DNA of 34,986 nucleotides from JAXGQD01 sp964574395 (GTDB lineage Bacteria; Bacillota; Clostridia; Saccharofermentanales; Fastidiosipilaceae). Each line of letters begins with the position of its first letter. Position 1 is the stretch's first letter. The notes under the pieces were generated by a model. That model searched no databases. It had not been told where the DNA came from and saw only the letters and a list, made by a program, of their open reading frames with translations. Both the position numbers and the translations under genes were made by a program. The stretch is taken from positions 1 to 34,986 of the forward strand of contig CAZNNL010000021.1 of the NCBI GenBank assembly GCA_964574395.1, given 5' to 3'. Below, in pieces: positions 13,748 to 22,563 of this stretch.

Positions 13748-16180
13748 CTACGAACGTATGTCGGCTTGGTATGTTTTTGCCAATAGATCAATGATCTGCG
13801 TCATGGCTTGATTTACTTCGTCATCCGTCAAAGTTTTGTCATGACTTCTGAAAGAAAGATTATAGGCCATGGATTTCTTGCCTTCTTGAACTTGCTTTCC
13901 TTCATAAACGTCGAAGAGTTCGACTACACGTAGATGGGGTTTTCCCGCTTTTTTGATAACTGCTTCAATATCGGCTGCAGCAAGTTCTCTAACCAGAGTA
14001 AACGCCAAGTCACGTTTAACGGCAGGATATTTAGGCAATGCGGATTGGCTGCGTCTTAAATTCGCCGAGCTAATCAGTTTTTCCATATCTAGCTCTAAAT
14101 AAGCTGTTGAGTCAGGAGAGCCAAAGCGCTTGTTGATGCGTGGCAAGATGTAAGCCGCGAAACCAAGCATTTCATCGCCCAGATAAATGGCAGCACTACG
14201 GTAGGGGTTCAAGGCATCTAAAGGTGCATCCTTTACCCAAGTGACTGTCTTAAGGCCAAGTTGTTCTGCCAACTCTTTAACCAAGGCTTTTAGTGCAAAG
14301 AATGACTCACCGGAGCGTTTATCTTCTTCTAGATTGAAGCATAAAGCAGCTAATTTTAGTTTTTCTTCGGGTAAGTCGCCGTTGTCTGGCATTGCACCAA
14401 AGACTGTGCCAAGTTCAAAGACTCTAGCTTTCGATTGACCGCGTTTAGCATTGTTCGCCGCGATTTTTAGCATACTTGGGAGCATGCTACTGCGCATTAC
14501 ACTATAATCTTCCGTTGCGTTTAAGATTTGTACGCGTTTACGCAGTGGACTATCTTCTGGGATTTCCAAGAGCTCATCCAATTTGGGGCTTTCAAAGGTA
14601 TAGCTGTAAGCTTGATAAAAGCCTTGGCCCAAACAAACCTCCATTACTTTTTCACGCAATTTTTGTTCCGAGTTTAAGCCACCTCTGGTAAAGGATTTTC
14701 CAGAAAGCAAAGTGGCAGGAATATTGTTATAGCCATGGAAGCGTGCTATCTCCTCGAATAGATCTGCTTCAGCTTCTAAATCTGGTCTGTAGGATGGCAT
14801 TTCAAGTAATGCGCTTACTCCCATATCTGTCTCTTGACGTTCCAGTATCTTACAACCAACACGTACGAGAATATCTTCCATTTCATTTGGGTCAATCTCG
14901 GTTCCCAGGAAGCGGTTAACACGCTCTGAATCCCAGTTGATTTTTACGGAAGCCGGCTGTTCACCCAAAGCATGAACATCTTCTTGGCAAACTTTTCCAC
15001 AAGCGAGTTGTTCTACGAGTTCACAGGCTCGATTCAAGGCGCGCTCGGTATTGTTTACATCCAGTCCTTTTTCAAAACGGCTTGACGATTCAGTGCGCAG
15101 GCCAAGCTTTTGGGCTGTTACGCGAACACTATCTGCTTTAAAAGTAGCTGATTCAAAAACAATGGTCTTGGTAGTTTCATTAATACCAGAGTTCTCACCA
15201 CCCATAATACCTGCGACCGCCATTGGTTTTTGGGCGTCACAGATGACGAGCATATCTGTATCGAGCTTTCTTTCTTGTTCATCCAACGTTACTATGCTTT
15301 CGCCATCTTTGGCGCGACGCACTACAATTTCTGCACCTTCGATAAAATTTAGATCGAAGGCATGTAGCGGTTGGCCTAGTTCGAGCATGACATAGTTTGT
15401 GATATCGACAATATTGTCAATTGGACGCATGCCAGCTGCGCGTAATCTTTTTTGCATCCACAAGGGCGAGGGGCCAATCTGTACGTCGGTAACGACGCGT
15501 CCACGATAGGCATAGCATAAATCAGGAGCTTCGTTTCTTAATTTAATGAAGTCTGCAGTGGTGCCTGGCTCCTTGGCTACAACTGTCGGCATGACAGGAT
15601 TAAATGCTTTTCTGTAGGTAATGGCCGTCTCTCTACCCAGTCCTTCCATCGAGAAGCAATCTGGTCGATTAGATGTAATTTCAAATTCTATGCTTGTCTC
15701 GTCTAGATGCAACGCATCTTGAATACGGATCCCAATCGCTGTCGTTGCTGGCAAAATAAAGATGCCATCCTCATCAGCACCTGGGAAATCGGCTGCTGTA
15801 TATCCTAGTTCTTGCACAGAACAAAGCATCCCTTCGGAGACCTCGCCACGCAGTTTGCCTTTTTTAATTTTTTGTCCCCCAGCAAGAGTTGAACCGTCGA
15901 GTGCTACCGGTACGATTTGTCCTTCCGCTACATTGGTAGCTCCAGTAACAATCTGTATGTTTTCACCAGTACCGACATCCATTTGACAAATCAAAAGCGA
16001 GTCAGCATTAGGGTGTTTCGCTAATGATAGAATTCGGCCCGTGACAATGCGGCTTAACTCAGCACCTTCAACGGTATACACTTCTACTTTTGAGCCCGAA
16101 TCAGTCAGGTCAGCGCAGAGTGTTTTTATGTCTACATCAATGTCTGTGAAATCTTTTAACCAACTTAATACTGCTATCAT
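13748..16180 (-). CDS. pheT: Phenylalanyl-tRNA synthetase beta subunit
   Basis: This 810-residue subunit of the (alpha-beta)2 enzyme charges tRNA-Phe. Domains in order are the N-terminal EMAP-II-like tRNA-binding domain (about 40-150), the B3/B4 editing domain that removes Tyr-tRNA-Phe (about 210-390), B5 (about 405-475), the catalytic-like core, and the C-terminal anticodon-binding FDX-ACB domain (about 715-808, with LPKYPAVKRDLAFTL). Length is normal. The start follows GAGGTAAAGC. It lies 8 bp after pheS in one operon under T-box control. The hairpin at 13654-13680 is the first possible transcription stop. Confidence 0.97.
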   Translation of the reverse strand: MIAVLSWLKDFTDIDVDIKTLCADLTDSGSKVEVYTVEGAELSRIVTGRILSLAKHPNADSLLICQMDVGTGENIQIVTGATNVAEGQIVPVALDGSTLAGGQKIKKGKLRGEVSEGMLCSVQELGYTAADFPGADEDGIFILPATTAIGIRIQDALHLDETSIEFEITSNRPDCFSMEGLGRETAITYRKAFNPVMPTVVAKEPGTTADFIKLRNEAPDLCYAYRGRVVTDVQIGPSPLWMQKRLRAAGMRPIDNIVDITNYVMLELGQPLHAFDLNFIEGAEIVVRRAKDGESIVTLDEQERKLDTDMLVICDAQKPMAVAGIMGGENSGINETTKTIVFESATFKADSVRVTAQKLGLRTESSSRFEKGLDVNNTERALNRACELVEQLACGKVCQEDVHALGEQPASVKINWDSERVNRFLGTEIDPNEMEDILVRVGCKILERQETDMGVSALLEMPSYRPDLEAEADLFEEIARFHGYNNIPATLLSGKSFTRGGLNSEQKLREKVMEVCLGQGFYQAYSYTFESPKLDELLEIPEDSPLRKRVQILNATEDYSVMRSSMLPSMLKIAANNAKRGQSKARVFELGTVFGAMPDNGDLPEEKLKLAALCFNLEEDKRSGESFFALKALVKELAEQLGLKTVTWVKDAPLDALNPYRSAAIYLGDEMLGFAAYILPRINKRFGSPDSTAYLELDMEKLISSANLRRSQSALPKYPAVKRDLAFTLVRELAAADIEAVIKKAGKPHLRVVELFDVYEGKQVQEGKKSMAYNLSFRSHDKTLTDDEVNQAMTQIIDLLAKTYQADIRS

Positions 16181-16188
16181 GCTTTACC

Positions 16189-17229
16189 TCACTTAAACTG
16201 TTCCAAGAACGACAGATTATTTTCATAAAGATTTCGAATGTCGTCAATATCAAAGCGTGCCATCGCGGTTCGCTCTACACCGAGACCAAAAGCAAAACCA
16301 CTATAAACACTCGAATCGATGCCACTTTGTTCGAGCACCCAAGGGTGAACCATGCCTGCCCCAAGTATTTCTACAAAACCTTCATTCTTACAAGTACCAC
16401 AGCCGCTACCACCACAGCGCCAGCAGGTTACGTCTACTTCACAACTTGGTTCCGTAAAGGGAAAGTGGTGGGGTCTGAGGCGAATTTTAGTATCTGCTCC
16501 AAATAGTTCCACTGCGAACAATTGCAAAGTTCCAACAAGATCACTCATCGCAACGCCTTTGTCTACAACCATGCCCTCAATCTGATGGAATATGGGAGAG
16601 TGTGTCGCATCAGGTGTATCTGTACGATAAACCCTACCCGGACAAATCATTTTGAACGGAGGTCTAGTCGTTTCCATTGTACGCACCTGAACGGGCGATG
16701 TTTGTGTTCTGAGTATGACTTCAGGATTTATATAGAAAGTATCTTTTTCATCTCTGGCGGGGTGCCCTTCAGGGATACGTAAAAGCTCAAAGTTGTATTT
16801 GACATATTCTACTTCAGGTCCTTCTTGAATGCTGTAACCCATACCCATAAAAATGTCGCTGATCAGATCGATGGTCTGTTGTATGGGGTGTTTGGCACCG
16901 CGACCAATGCTTCTAACGGGTAAAGTTACATCAATAGCACCTGCTTTTAGCTTAGCTTGTTCTTCTACTTCAGAAATGCTTTCTAGCTTGGCTTTTAAGC
17001 TCTCGTCCATTTGGGCACGAAGTGCATTGACGAATTGACCAAACTTAGGGCGCTCATCGTTGCTGAGTTGACCCATCGCTTTCATAGCAGTGCTAAGTTC
17101 GCTCTTTTTGCCAAAAAACTTAACGCGAATGTCTTCTAAATCCTTGCCTGATTTCGCTTCATCAAGGCCTTTTAAAAAGTTTTTATGTAACTGCGTGAGT
17201 CCTTCTTGTAATTGTCCAAAAAGATCCAT
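16189..17229 (-). CDS. pheS: Phenylalanyl-tRNA synthetase alpha subunit
   Basis: This 346-residue class II synthetase subunit carries the active site. The start MDLFGQLQEG is chosen because GGAGGAAAT sits directly upstream. The longer reading to 17313 would translate the T-box terminator. The N-terminal coiled coil is followed by motif 2 (GRVYRTDTPDATHSPIFHQIEG) and motif 3 (FAFGLGVERTAMARF). The CxxC..CxxC loop (CWRCGGSGCGTC) is common in bacterial PheS. It forms an operon with pheT and is preceded by a complete phenylalanine T-box. Confidence 0.97.
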   Translation of the reverse strand: MDLFGQLQEGLTQLHKNFLKGLDEAKSGKDLEDIRVKFFGKKSELSTAMKAMGQLSNDERPKFGQFVNALRAQMDESLKAKLESISEVEEQAKLKAGAIDVTLPVRSIGRGAKHPIQQTIDLISDIFMGMGYSIQEGPEVEYVKYNFELLRIPEGHPARDEKDTFYINPEVILRTQTSPVQVRTMETTRPPFKMICPGRVYRTDTPDATHSPIFHQIEGMVVDKGVAMSDLVGTLQLFAVELFGADTKIRLRPHHFPFTEPSCEVDVTCWRCGGSGCGTCKNEGFVEILGAGMVHPWVLEQSGIDSSVYSGFAFGLGVERTAMARFDIDDIRNLYENNLSFLEQFK

Positions 17230-17245
17230 ATTTCCTCCAAACAAA

Positions 17246-17426
17246 TAAAACTTCCTATCCCACAACGGGACGGAAGTTTCCGCGGTACCACCCGAATTCC
17301 GGCGAACCGGCACTCAAACAACTAAATTAAAAACGGAAGTGAAATTCAATTTGGGGGCTGTGGAGGATTTACAGACATGATCCTCTTCTCTGGAACAGCT
17401 TGTACCAAATCTACTAGATTTCCATG
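17246..17426 (-). ncRNA. T-box riboswitch (Phe) controlling pheST
   Basis: All the parts of a T-box are visible on the minus strand. Stem I is compact. Its base is ATGGAA/TTCCGT, with AGTA (17412-17415) facing GAA (17345-17347), then the specifier TTC (17341-17343, Phe) followed by the conserved A. The distal helix is GATTTGG/CCAAATT. Stem III is GCCGG-TTCG-CCGG (about 17298-17314). The T-box sequence GGGTGGTACCGCGG spans 17280-17293, with TGGT to pair with the ACCA end. The terminator is AAACTTCC...GGAAGTTT followed by a T-rich run (17248-17279). Uncharged tRNA-Phe should favour the antiterminator and let pheST be transcribed. Confidence 0.93.
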
Positions 17427-17429
17427 TAG

Positions 17430-17457
17430 CGCATATCTTAGCATTCAAGTTTGTTAA
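17430..17457 (-). promoter_or_regulatory. Candidate promoter of the pheST T-box transcript
   Basis: TTAACA (17452-17457, 5 of 6) and TATGCG (17430-17435, 3 of 6) are spaced 16 bp on the minus strand. Transcription would start just before stem I of the T-box, which supports the call despite a weak -10. Confidence 0.4.
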
Positions 17458-17460
17458 AAA

Positions 17461-17904
17461 TCAAGACTTAGATTCAAGTATGATAGTAACGGGTCCGTCA
17501 TTGATGAGGCTAATTTGCATATCCGCGCCAAAAACACCTGTTTTTACACTTACACCTAAAGCTTTTAGGCCGTCATAAACGTATTCGTATAGTGCTTCTG
17601 CATGGTCAGGTTTGGCGGCATGAATAAAACTAGGGCGATTGCCCTTACTCGTGTCAGCGTAAAGCGTGAATTGAGAAACCAGAAGGATTTCTCCTCCTAC
17701 ATCATTTAAGGAACGATTGATAGGATGTTCTGCATCCGAGAATATTCTCAAGAGCGGCAACTTACGAAGGATGTACTCCGCCTCTGCCTTACTGTCCTCT
17801 TGACTTACGCCTAGAAAAACAAGCAGACCTTTATCAATCTGCGAAAAAATTTGGCCGTCGATAGAAACCGCGGCCGCTTGAACTCTTTGTACTAATGCTC
17901 TCAT
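17461..17904 (-). CDS. dtd: D-aminoacyl-tRNA deacylase
   Basis: This 147-residue enzyme hydrolyses D-aminoacyl-tRNA, and Gly-tRNA-Ala by proofreading, in the cytoplasm. Signature segments are the N-terminal MRALVQRVQAAAV, SQFTLYADTSKGNRPSF (the Thr/Ser-rich catalytic strand) and the cross-dimer motif NDGPVTI near the C-terminus. Length is typical. No clear Shine-Dalgarno precedes the ATG, and the MGS-like gene ends 9 bp upstream, so translational coupling is likely. Its neighbour pheS has its own leader. Confidence 0.95.
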   Translation of the reverse strand: MRALVQRVQAAAVSIDGQIFSQIDKGLLVFLGVSQEDSKAEAEYILRKLPLLRIFSDAEHPINRSLNDVGGEILLVSQFTLYADTSKGNRPSFIHAAKPDHAEALYEYVYDGLKALGVSVKTGVFGADMQISLINDGPVTIILESKS

Positions 17905-17913
17905 GTTTTAAGT

Positions 17914-18303
17914 CTAGCGCACTAAATTACGCCAATCAAGGTCTCCTCTATCTATGGCTAAGACCAATATTTCAGCAGCAGCGATATTACTAGCATAGGG
18001 AATGACATTTGTGTCACAGGCTTTCATTAATGGATTGTTCTCATCATAGGTGTCAAGCTGCGGATCTTTCAAGTAAATTACTGCGTCAATTTCGTTAAAC
18101 ATTGCTCTGGAGGCGAGTTGGTCCAGACCACCAACAATATCCGTCGCTAAGCCAAAGACCGACAAATCTGTCGCTTGTTCCAAAAGTCTTGCGGTATGAA
18201 ATAAAGAAAACAGTTCGTGATGAGCCAAAATTTGGCTGTAGGCCACACAAAAATTAACTAATAACTCGTTTTTTCTATGGTCTGCCAGGAGCACTATTTT
18301 CAT
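17914..18303 (-). CDS. Methylglyoxal-synthase-like protein lacking the canonical active site
   Basis: This 129-residue single MGS-like domain starts at the ATG after AGAGGTACATGC; the longer upstream reading has no ribosome binding site. The fold signature is clear: MKIVLLADHRKNELL, an AEILV segment and the C-terminal GDLDWRNL closely follow MgsA of Bacillus. Three active-site elements differ, however. The phosphate-binding TGTTG is HTARL (36-40). GGDQQ, with the catalytic Asp, is GGLDQ (58-62). The PH(D/E)PD loop with the catalytic His is TYDENN (85-90). It may be a divergent enzyme or a binding/regulatory domain rather than a dihydroxyacetone-phosphate converter. Confidence 0.75.
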   Translation of the reverse strand: MKIVLLADHRKNELLVNFCVAYSQILAHHELFSLFHTARLLEQATDLSVFGLATDIVGGLDQLASRAMFNEIDAVIYLKDPQLDTYDENNPLMKACDTNVIPYASNIAAAEILVLAIDRGDLDWRNLVR

Positions 18304-18384
18304 GCATGTACCTCTTCTTTCGCTGTATAAAGTCAAAATGTTAACAAACATATATATCAAATATTTATACCCTTGATTCTACAA

Positions 18385-18461
18385 AGCTGTCTTAGTCCTG
18401 ACAAGTTGACAGAGAAGATAGATTTTGTGTAAATATTTGTGCTCAATGCACTAAGACAGCT
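18385..18461. repeat. 12-bp perfect inverted repeat flanking 53 bp
   Basis: AGCTGTCTTAGT (18385-18396) and ACTAAGACAGCT (18450-18461) are exact inverted copies in the 222-bp gap between radC and the MGS-like gene. The interior contains TTGACA (18406-18411) with TGTAAA 16 bp later on the plus strand, a possible promoter facing radC in antisense. No target duplication or T-run adjoins the arms. Function unknown. Confidence 0.7.
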
Positions 18462-18525
18462 CATCTTTTTCAAAAAATAGAGAATTATTTTATGTAAACT
18501 ATCAAATTCCTTTTCTTTTATGCTT

Positions 18526-19260
18526 TTAAAAACCATTTCGAACCAAACTGGTGAACTGGTCTTTACAAATGATGATGTGATCTTGTAAAGGGATCCCGAT
18601 AAGTGCAGCGGCTTCTCTTATTTTTTGCGTACTATCAATATCATGCTGGCTGGGCTTTGGATCTCCGGATGGATGATTATGCACCATGATAATAGCCGCA
18701 GCATTGGCTCTTACTGCTAAGCGCATAATTTCTCGCGGTTGGATAACCATAGCTGAAAGTCCGCCCTTGGATACGGTTTCCATGCGTATGAGACGATTCT
18801 TTACGTCAAGCAAGAGTAGGCGCATTTCTTCTTGCGCACAGTCTCCCATATCGTCACGAAGAAATGCCCAGACTAATTCTGGCGCGTTGAGTAAAGGACG
18901 ATCTTGTATGGGTTCACCATGGACCCGCCGTCCTAATTCAACCGCTGCAATAATTTGATGTGCTTTAACATGACCTATCCCCTTGAAAGAGGCAAGTTCT
19001 TCTGCATCTGCCAACCTTAAAAACTCACGTCCACTAACTGCACCTAATGCGCCAAGGCCTTGTTTACTTTGACCAGACAGAATACGATAAGCCAAATCTA
19101 GAGCGTTGCCACCCTGATGCCCGCTACGCAGTATGACAGCAAGCAAGTCAGCATCTGACAAAGCCGCAGGCCCATTAGACTTAAGCTTCTCGAGCGGTCT
19201 TTCACTAAATGGCAAATCGGCTATTTTCGGACTACCTGCCCTTTTACCCATATCTTCCAT
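18526..19260 (-). CDS. radC: RadC-family JAMM-domain protein
   Basis: This 244-residue protein starts at MEDMGKRAG, which has AGGAGG 7 nt upstream. It has an N-terminal helix-hairpin-helix-like region (LADAEELASFKGIGHVKAHQI). The MPN/JAB domain carries the zinc motif HNHPSGDPKPSQHD (HxHx7SxxD). RadC proteins (UPF0758) are linked to DNA repair and recombination but have no settled biochemical activity; the metal site suggests an isopeptidase-like or nuclease-like fold. It lies just after the asnS terminator, and no promoter is obvious. Confidence 0.93.
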   Translation of the reverse strand: MEDMGKRAGSPKIADLPFSERPLEKLKSNGPAALSDADLLAVILRSGHQGGNALDLAYRILSGQSKQGLGALGAVSGREFLRLADAEELASFKGIGHVKAHQIIAAVELGRRVHGEPIQDRPLLNAPELVWAFLRDDMGDCAQEEMRLLLLDVKNRLIRMETVSKGGLSAMVIQPREIMRLAVRANAAAIIMVHNHPSGDPKPSQHDIDSTQKIREAAALIGIPLQDHIIICKDQFTSLVRNGF

Positions 19261-19285
19261 CTCTTTTCCTCCTATCATTTTGTAT

Positions 19286-19318
19286 AAAAAACCCCCAGAT
19301 GAAGCATTCATCCAGGGG
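19286..19318 (-). terminator. Intrinsic terminator of asnS
   Basis: On the minus strand the stem CCCC-TG-GATGAA pairs with TTCATC-T-GGGG over a short loop, followed by TTTTTT. It lies about 50 bp after the asnS stop and just before the radC ribosome binding site. Confidence 0.8.
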
Positions 19319-19368
19319 TGTACCGCATATTCAAAAAAAGTTATTTACAACGTGCTCGTCTTAAAGGC

Positions 19369-20766
19369 TTAGAAACTCGCTGATCCGGCCGTTCTTGGGA
19401 ACGCACAAACGTCGCGAATGTTGCTGACACCTGTTACATACATGACTAAGCGTTCAAACCCTAAGCCGAAGCCTGCATGGTGGGTACTGCCAAAGCGACG
19501 AAGGTCTAAATACCAGGCATAGTCCTCCTCTTTCAGTCCCATTTCATTGATGCGCTTAATGAGCCTATCCAGGTCTTCTTCACGTTGACTGCCACCAATA
19601 ATTTCGCCGATTCCAGGAACAAGGCAATCCATGGCACGGACGGTTTTTCCGTCATCATTGAGCTTCATGTAGAACGCCTTGATTTCCTTTGGGTAATCCG
19701 TCACAAATACGGGACCTTTGAAAAGCTTCTCTGAGAGGAAACGCTCATGTTCCGTTTGGATATCGGCACCCCAGAATACAGGGTACTTAAACTCACTGTT
19801 ATGTTCTTCAAGCACCTTGATGGCTTCGGTGTAAGTAATGGTCGCAAACTTCGTATCCACAACGTTTTTCAGACGCGCCAAAAGCCCTTTATCAACCCAT
19901 TGATTGAAAAATTCTAACTCTTCCGGACATCTTTCCATCAATTCCTTGATGATATAGCGCAGCATGTCTTCGGCTAATTCCATATTGTCTTCAAGATTGG
20001 CAAAAGAAATTTCCGGTTCCACCATCCAAAATTCTGCCGCATGGCGAGCCGTATTCGAGTTTTCCGCTCTGAAGGTAGGACCAAAAGTGTAAACCTTGGA
20101 AAAATTTTGTGCGAAAGTTTCGGCATTCAATTGTCCGCTCACGGTGAGTGAGGTCTTTTTGCCAAAAAAATCTTGCGCATAATCAATTTCACCATCGTCT
20201 GTCAAAGGAGGATTTTTTAAATCCAAAGTAGTGACTTGGAACATTTCCCCCGCGCCTTCAGCATCACTTGCGGTGATGATTGGCGTGTTGACGTAGATAA
20301 AATTTCTTTCTCCAAAAAAGCGATGAATCGCCAAGGCTGCTTCAGAACGCACGCGAAATACAGCTGTAAACAGATTGGTGCGCGGACGCAAATGCGCCAC
20401 GGTACGAAGATACTCATTGCTATGTCTTTTGGCTTGGATGGGATACTCTGGAGGCGATGCACCTTCCACAAGCACTTCGCTTGCTTGAAGCTCCAATGCC
20501 TGTTTCGCGCCCGGGGTAAGTTTCACCAGACCTTTAATAACAAAAGCCGTTCCCACACCCTGCTTTACAACTTCACTGAAATTAGCAACTGCATGCGCAT
20601 CAACAACCACCTGTAAGGGCGTAAAGATGCTCCCGTCACTCAAATTAATAAAGGCAAAACTCTTTTGATCGCGCAAATTTCTAGCCCAGCCTACCACTGT
20701 AACTTCTTTATCTGCGTATGCCTCCGGATGACGAAATAGTTGTTTAATTTCAATTTGTTGATACAT
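19369..20766 (-). CDS. asnS: Asparaginyl-tRNA synthetase
   Basis: This 465-residue class IIb synthetase has an N-terminal OB-fold anticodon-binding domain (VTVVGWARNLRDQKSFAFINLSDGS, residues about 20-105). The catalytic core has motif 2 (FGPTFRAENSNTARHAAEFWMVEPE) and motif 3 (GFGLGFERLVMYVTG). The HAAEFWMVEPE wording and the absence of the GAD insertion of bacterial AspRS point to AsnRS. Length is normal. The start follows AAGGAG. It is the last gene of an idh-SEC-C-asnS run, with a 12-bp gap to the gene before it and a terminator after it. Confidence 0.96.
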   Translation of the reverse strand: MYQQIEIKQLFRHPEAYADKEVTVVGWARNLRDQKSFAFINLSDGSIFTPLQVVVDAHAVANFSEVVKQGVGTAFVIKGLVKLTPGAKQALELQASEVLVEGASPPEYPIQAKRHSNEYLRTVAHLRPRTNLFTAVFRVRSEAALAIHRFFGERNFIYVNTPIITASDAEGAGEMFQVTTLDLKNPPLTDDGEIDYAQDFFGKKTSLTVSGQLNAETFAQNFSKVYTFGPTFRAENSNTARHAAEFWMVEPEISFANLEDNMELAEDMLRYIIKELMERCPEELEFFNQWVDKGLLARLKNVVDTKFATITYTEAIKVLEEHNSEFKYPVFWGADIQTEHERFLSEKLFKGPVFVTDYPKEIKAFYMKLNDDGKTVRAMDCLVPGIGEIIGGSQREEDLDRLIKRINEMGLKEEDYAWYLDLRRFGSTHHAGFGLGFERLVMYVTGVSNIRDVCAFPRTAGSASF

Positions 20767-20778
20767 TTCTGCTCCTTC

Positions 20779-21288
20779 TTATGCCCTCTTACCACAACAG
20801 TTTTTGTATTTTTTACCACTACCACAAGTGCAAGGGTCGTTGCGTCCAATTTTATTACTTACGGCAATATGTTCACGATTAAATGCTTTTGTCATCTGCA
20901 CGCGTTCTTCTGCGGAATAAATATTATTCCACTCTTCAAGCTCATACAGCCATTTGGCAGAGGCCTCGTGCATATTCCAGTAGAGTTTTTCAAAATCGAT
21001 ATCCAGCTCTACATCAGTTTCATCGACTATAGCCGGTAAATCTAGGCTGTTTTTCAAACTCGTACTAATGCCTTCAAGGAAGCCTAGATAGATATCCATA
21101 TCTTCGCCAAAGCCCAGCGTTGCTGCCATTTCTTTAGCCGGTGCTTGCCAAGTTGTTTCTGGGTAAGCAGCAAGAATTTGTTTGTAAGCTTGCGTCTCAA
21201 GCTCGTAATAGCGCCCTGCGTAGTCACTTAAACCAGCTTGATTATTTTTGGCTTCAATGTTTTCGTTCCAATCATCGAAATAACTCAT
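20779..21288 (-). CDS. SEC-C motif protein of unknown function
   Basis: This 169-residue acidic, helix-rich protein ends in GRNDPCTCGSGKKYKNCCG, a zinc-binding SEC-C motif like the tail of SecA. I do not recognise the N-terminal 145 residues. SEC-C tails are added to many unrelated proteins and can contact SecB or ribosomes in some systems; no such partner is implied here. The start has AGAGGAATTGAC upstream. It sits 24 bp after idh and 12 bp before asnS. Confidence 0.7.
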   Translation of the reverse strand: MSYFDDWNENIEAKNNQAGLSDYAGRYYELETQAYKQILAAYPETTWQAPAKEMAATLGFGEDMDIYLGFLEGISTSLKNSLDLPAIVDETDVELDIDFEKLYWNMHEASAKWLYELEEWNNIYSAEERVQMTKAFNREHIAVSNKIGRNDPCTCGSGKKYKNCCGKRA

Positions 21289-21312
21289 GTCAATTCCTCT
21301 ATTCTAATTTGC

Positions 21313-22521
21313 TTAAGCAAGCGTTTGATAGCGCTCAGCGATTCTTTTCAAAAAGCTTTCGGTGTCCAGACGCTCTGCCTGTCCACCCTCATATAGGGCG
21401 ACAAGATCACCGGTCATGGCGCCATGTTCAATTGTTTCTAACGAAGCTTGCTCCATTTTTTTGGCAAAAGCAAGGAGCTCCGGAAGATTATCCAATTCGG
21501 CACGCTTCGCGAGAGCACCGGTCCATGCGAATATCGTCGCTATTGGGTTGGTTGAAGTACTTTCGCCTTCCAAATATTTATAGTAGTGTCTTGTGACAGT
21601 TCCGTGTGCTGCTTCATATTCGTAAACGCCCTTAGGTGAAACGAGTACAGATGTCATCATCGCCAAGCTGCCCATAGCCGATGCAACCATGTCGGACATG
21701 ACATCTCCGTCATAATTCTTACAAGCCCATATCATGCCACCTTCACCGCGCATAACACGTGCCACAACATCGTCAATCAAGGTATAGAAATATTCAATGC
21801 CTTTAGCTTCAAACTTGGCCGCATAATCTTTATCAAAAACTGCTTGGAAAATATCTTTGAAATGGTGGTCATAGGTTTTGGAAATGGTGTCCTTGGTAGC
21901 AAACCAAACGTCTTGTCCACTATCTAAAGCAAATTCGAAACAAGCTCTCGCGAAACTATCAATAGAAGTGTCGAGATTGTGAACCCCTTGTAAAATGCCC
22001 GGACCTTCAAAACTGAATATTGGCAGGTCGACCGTTCGTCCATCTTTGTAACGGACAGTCAAGCTCGCTTCTGCTGGAGCGTCAACACGATACTCTGTAT
22101 TACGATAAATATCACCGTACGCATGACGGGCTATCGTAATCGGCTTCTTCCAAGCAGGTACGAAACGCTTTAGGCCTTTGACAATAATCGGTGTGCGAAA
22201 AACCGTTCCGTCAAGAATTGCACGTATCGTTCCGTTAGGGCTTTTCCACATTTCTTTTAGCGTGTACTCTTCCATACGTTGTTGATTTGGTGTAATAGTT
22301 GCACACTTAACAGCGACACCCAATTCCAAGGTTCTGTTCGCCGAGTCGATAGTCACTTGGTCATTGGTACGATTGCGTTCCTCAAGCCCAAGGTCGAAGT
22401 ATTCACTCTTCAAATCTACATAAGGGAGAATCAAATAATCTTTTATTTGTTTCCAGATGATACGGGTCATTTCATCGCCGTCCATCTCGACCAGAGGGGT
22501 TTTCATGTGAATTTTCTTCAT
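21313..22521 (-). CDS. icd: NADP-type isocitrate dehydrogenase
   Basis: This 402-residue enzyme is of the homodimeric, eukaryote-like Idh subfamily and converts isocitrate to 2-oxoglutarate. Markers are GDEMTRIIW near the N-terminus, the substrate Ser/Asn region (SPNGTIRAILDGTVFR), the metal ligands in ACKNYDGDVMSDMVA and the C-terminal AHGTVTRHYYKYLEGESTSTNPIATIFAW. The HGTVTRH-type coenzyme segment fits NADP use. Length is typical. The start follows AAGGAG, and the gene has its own near-consensus promoter overlapping the end of holA. No other TCA gene is nearby; it probably supplies glutamate precursors. Confidence 0.93.
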   Translation of the reverse strand: MKKIHMKTPLVEMDGDEMTRIIWKQIKDYLILPYVDLKSEYFDLGLEERNRTNDQVTIDSANRTLELGVAVKCATITPNQQRMEEYTLKEMWKSPNGTIRAILDGTVFRTPIIVKGLKRFVPAWKKPITIARHAYGDIYRNTEYRVDAPAEASLTVRYKDGRTVDLPIFSFEGPGILQGVHNLDTSIDSFARACFEFALDSGQDVWFATKDTISKTYDHHFKDIFQAVFDKDYAAKFEAKGIEYFYTLIDDVVARVMRGEGGMIWACKNYDGDVMSDMVASAMGSLAMMTSVLVSPKGVYEYEAAHGTVTRHYYKYLEGESTSTNPIATIFAWTGALAKRAELDNLPELLAFAKKMEQASLETIEHGAMTGDLVALYEGGQAERLDTESFLKRIAERYQTLA

Positions 22522-22563
22522 TGTAAAAGCTCCTTCTTGCTTGTGCTCATATAGCAGATAGTT

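Noticed and set aside
17230..17313. Longer pheS start adding 28 residues
   Set aside because: The extra codons lie in the T-box and its terminator hairpin, and the strong GGAGG site is placed for the shorter start.
18385..18461. MITE
   Set aside because: No target-site duplication flanks the 12-bp arms and the element is only 77 bp; kept as an inverted repeat only.
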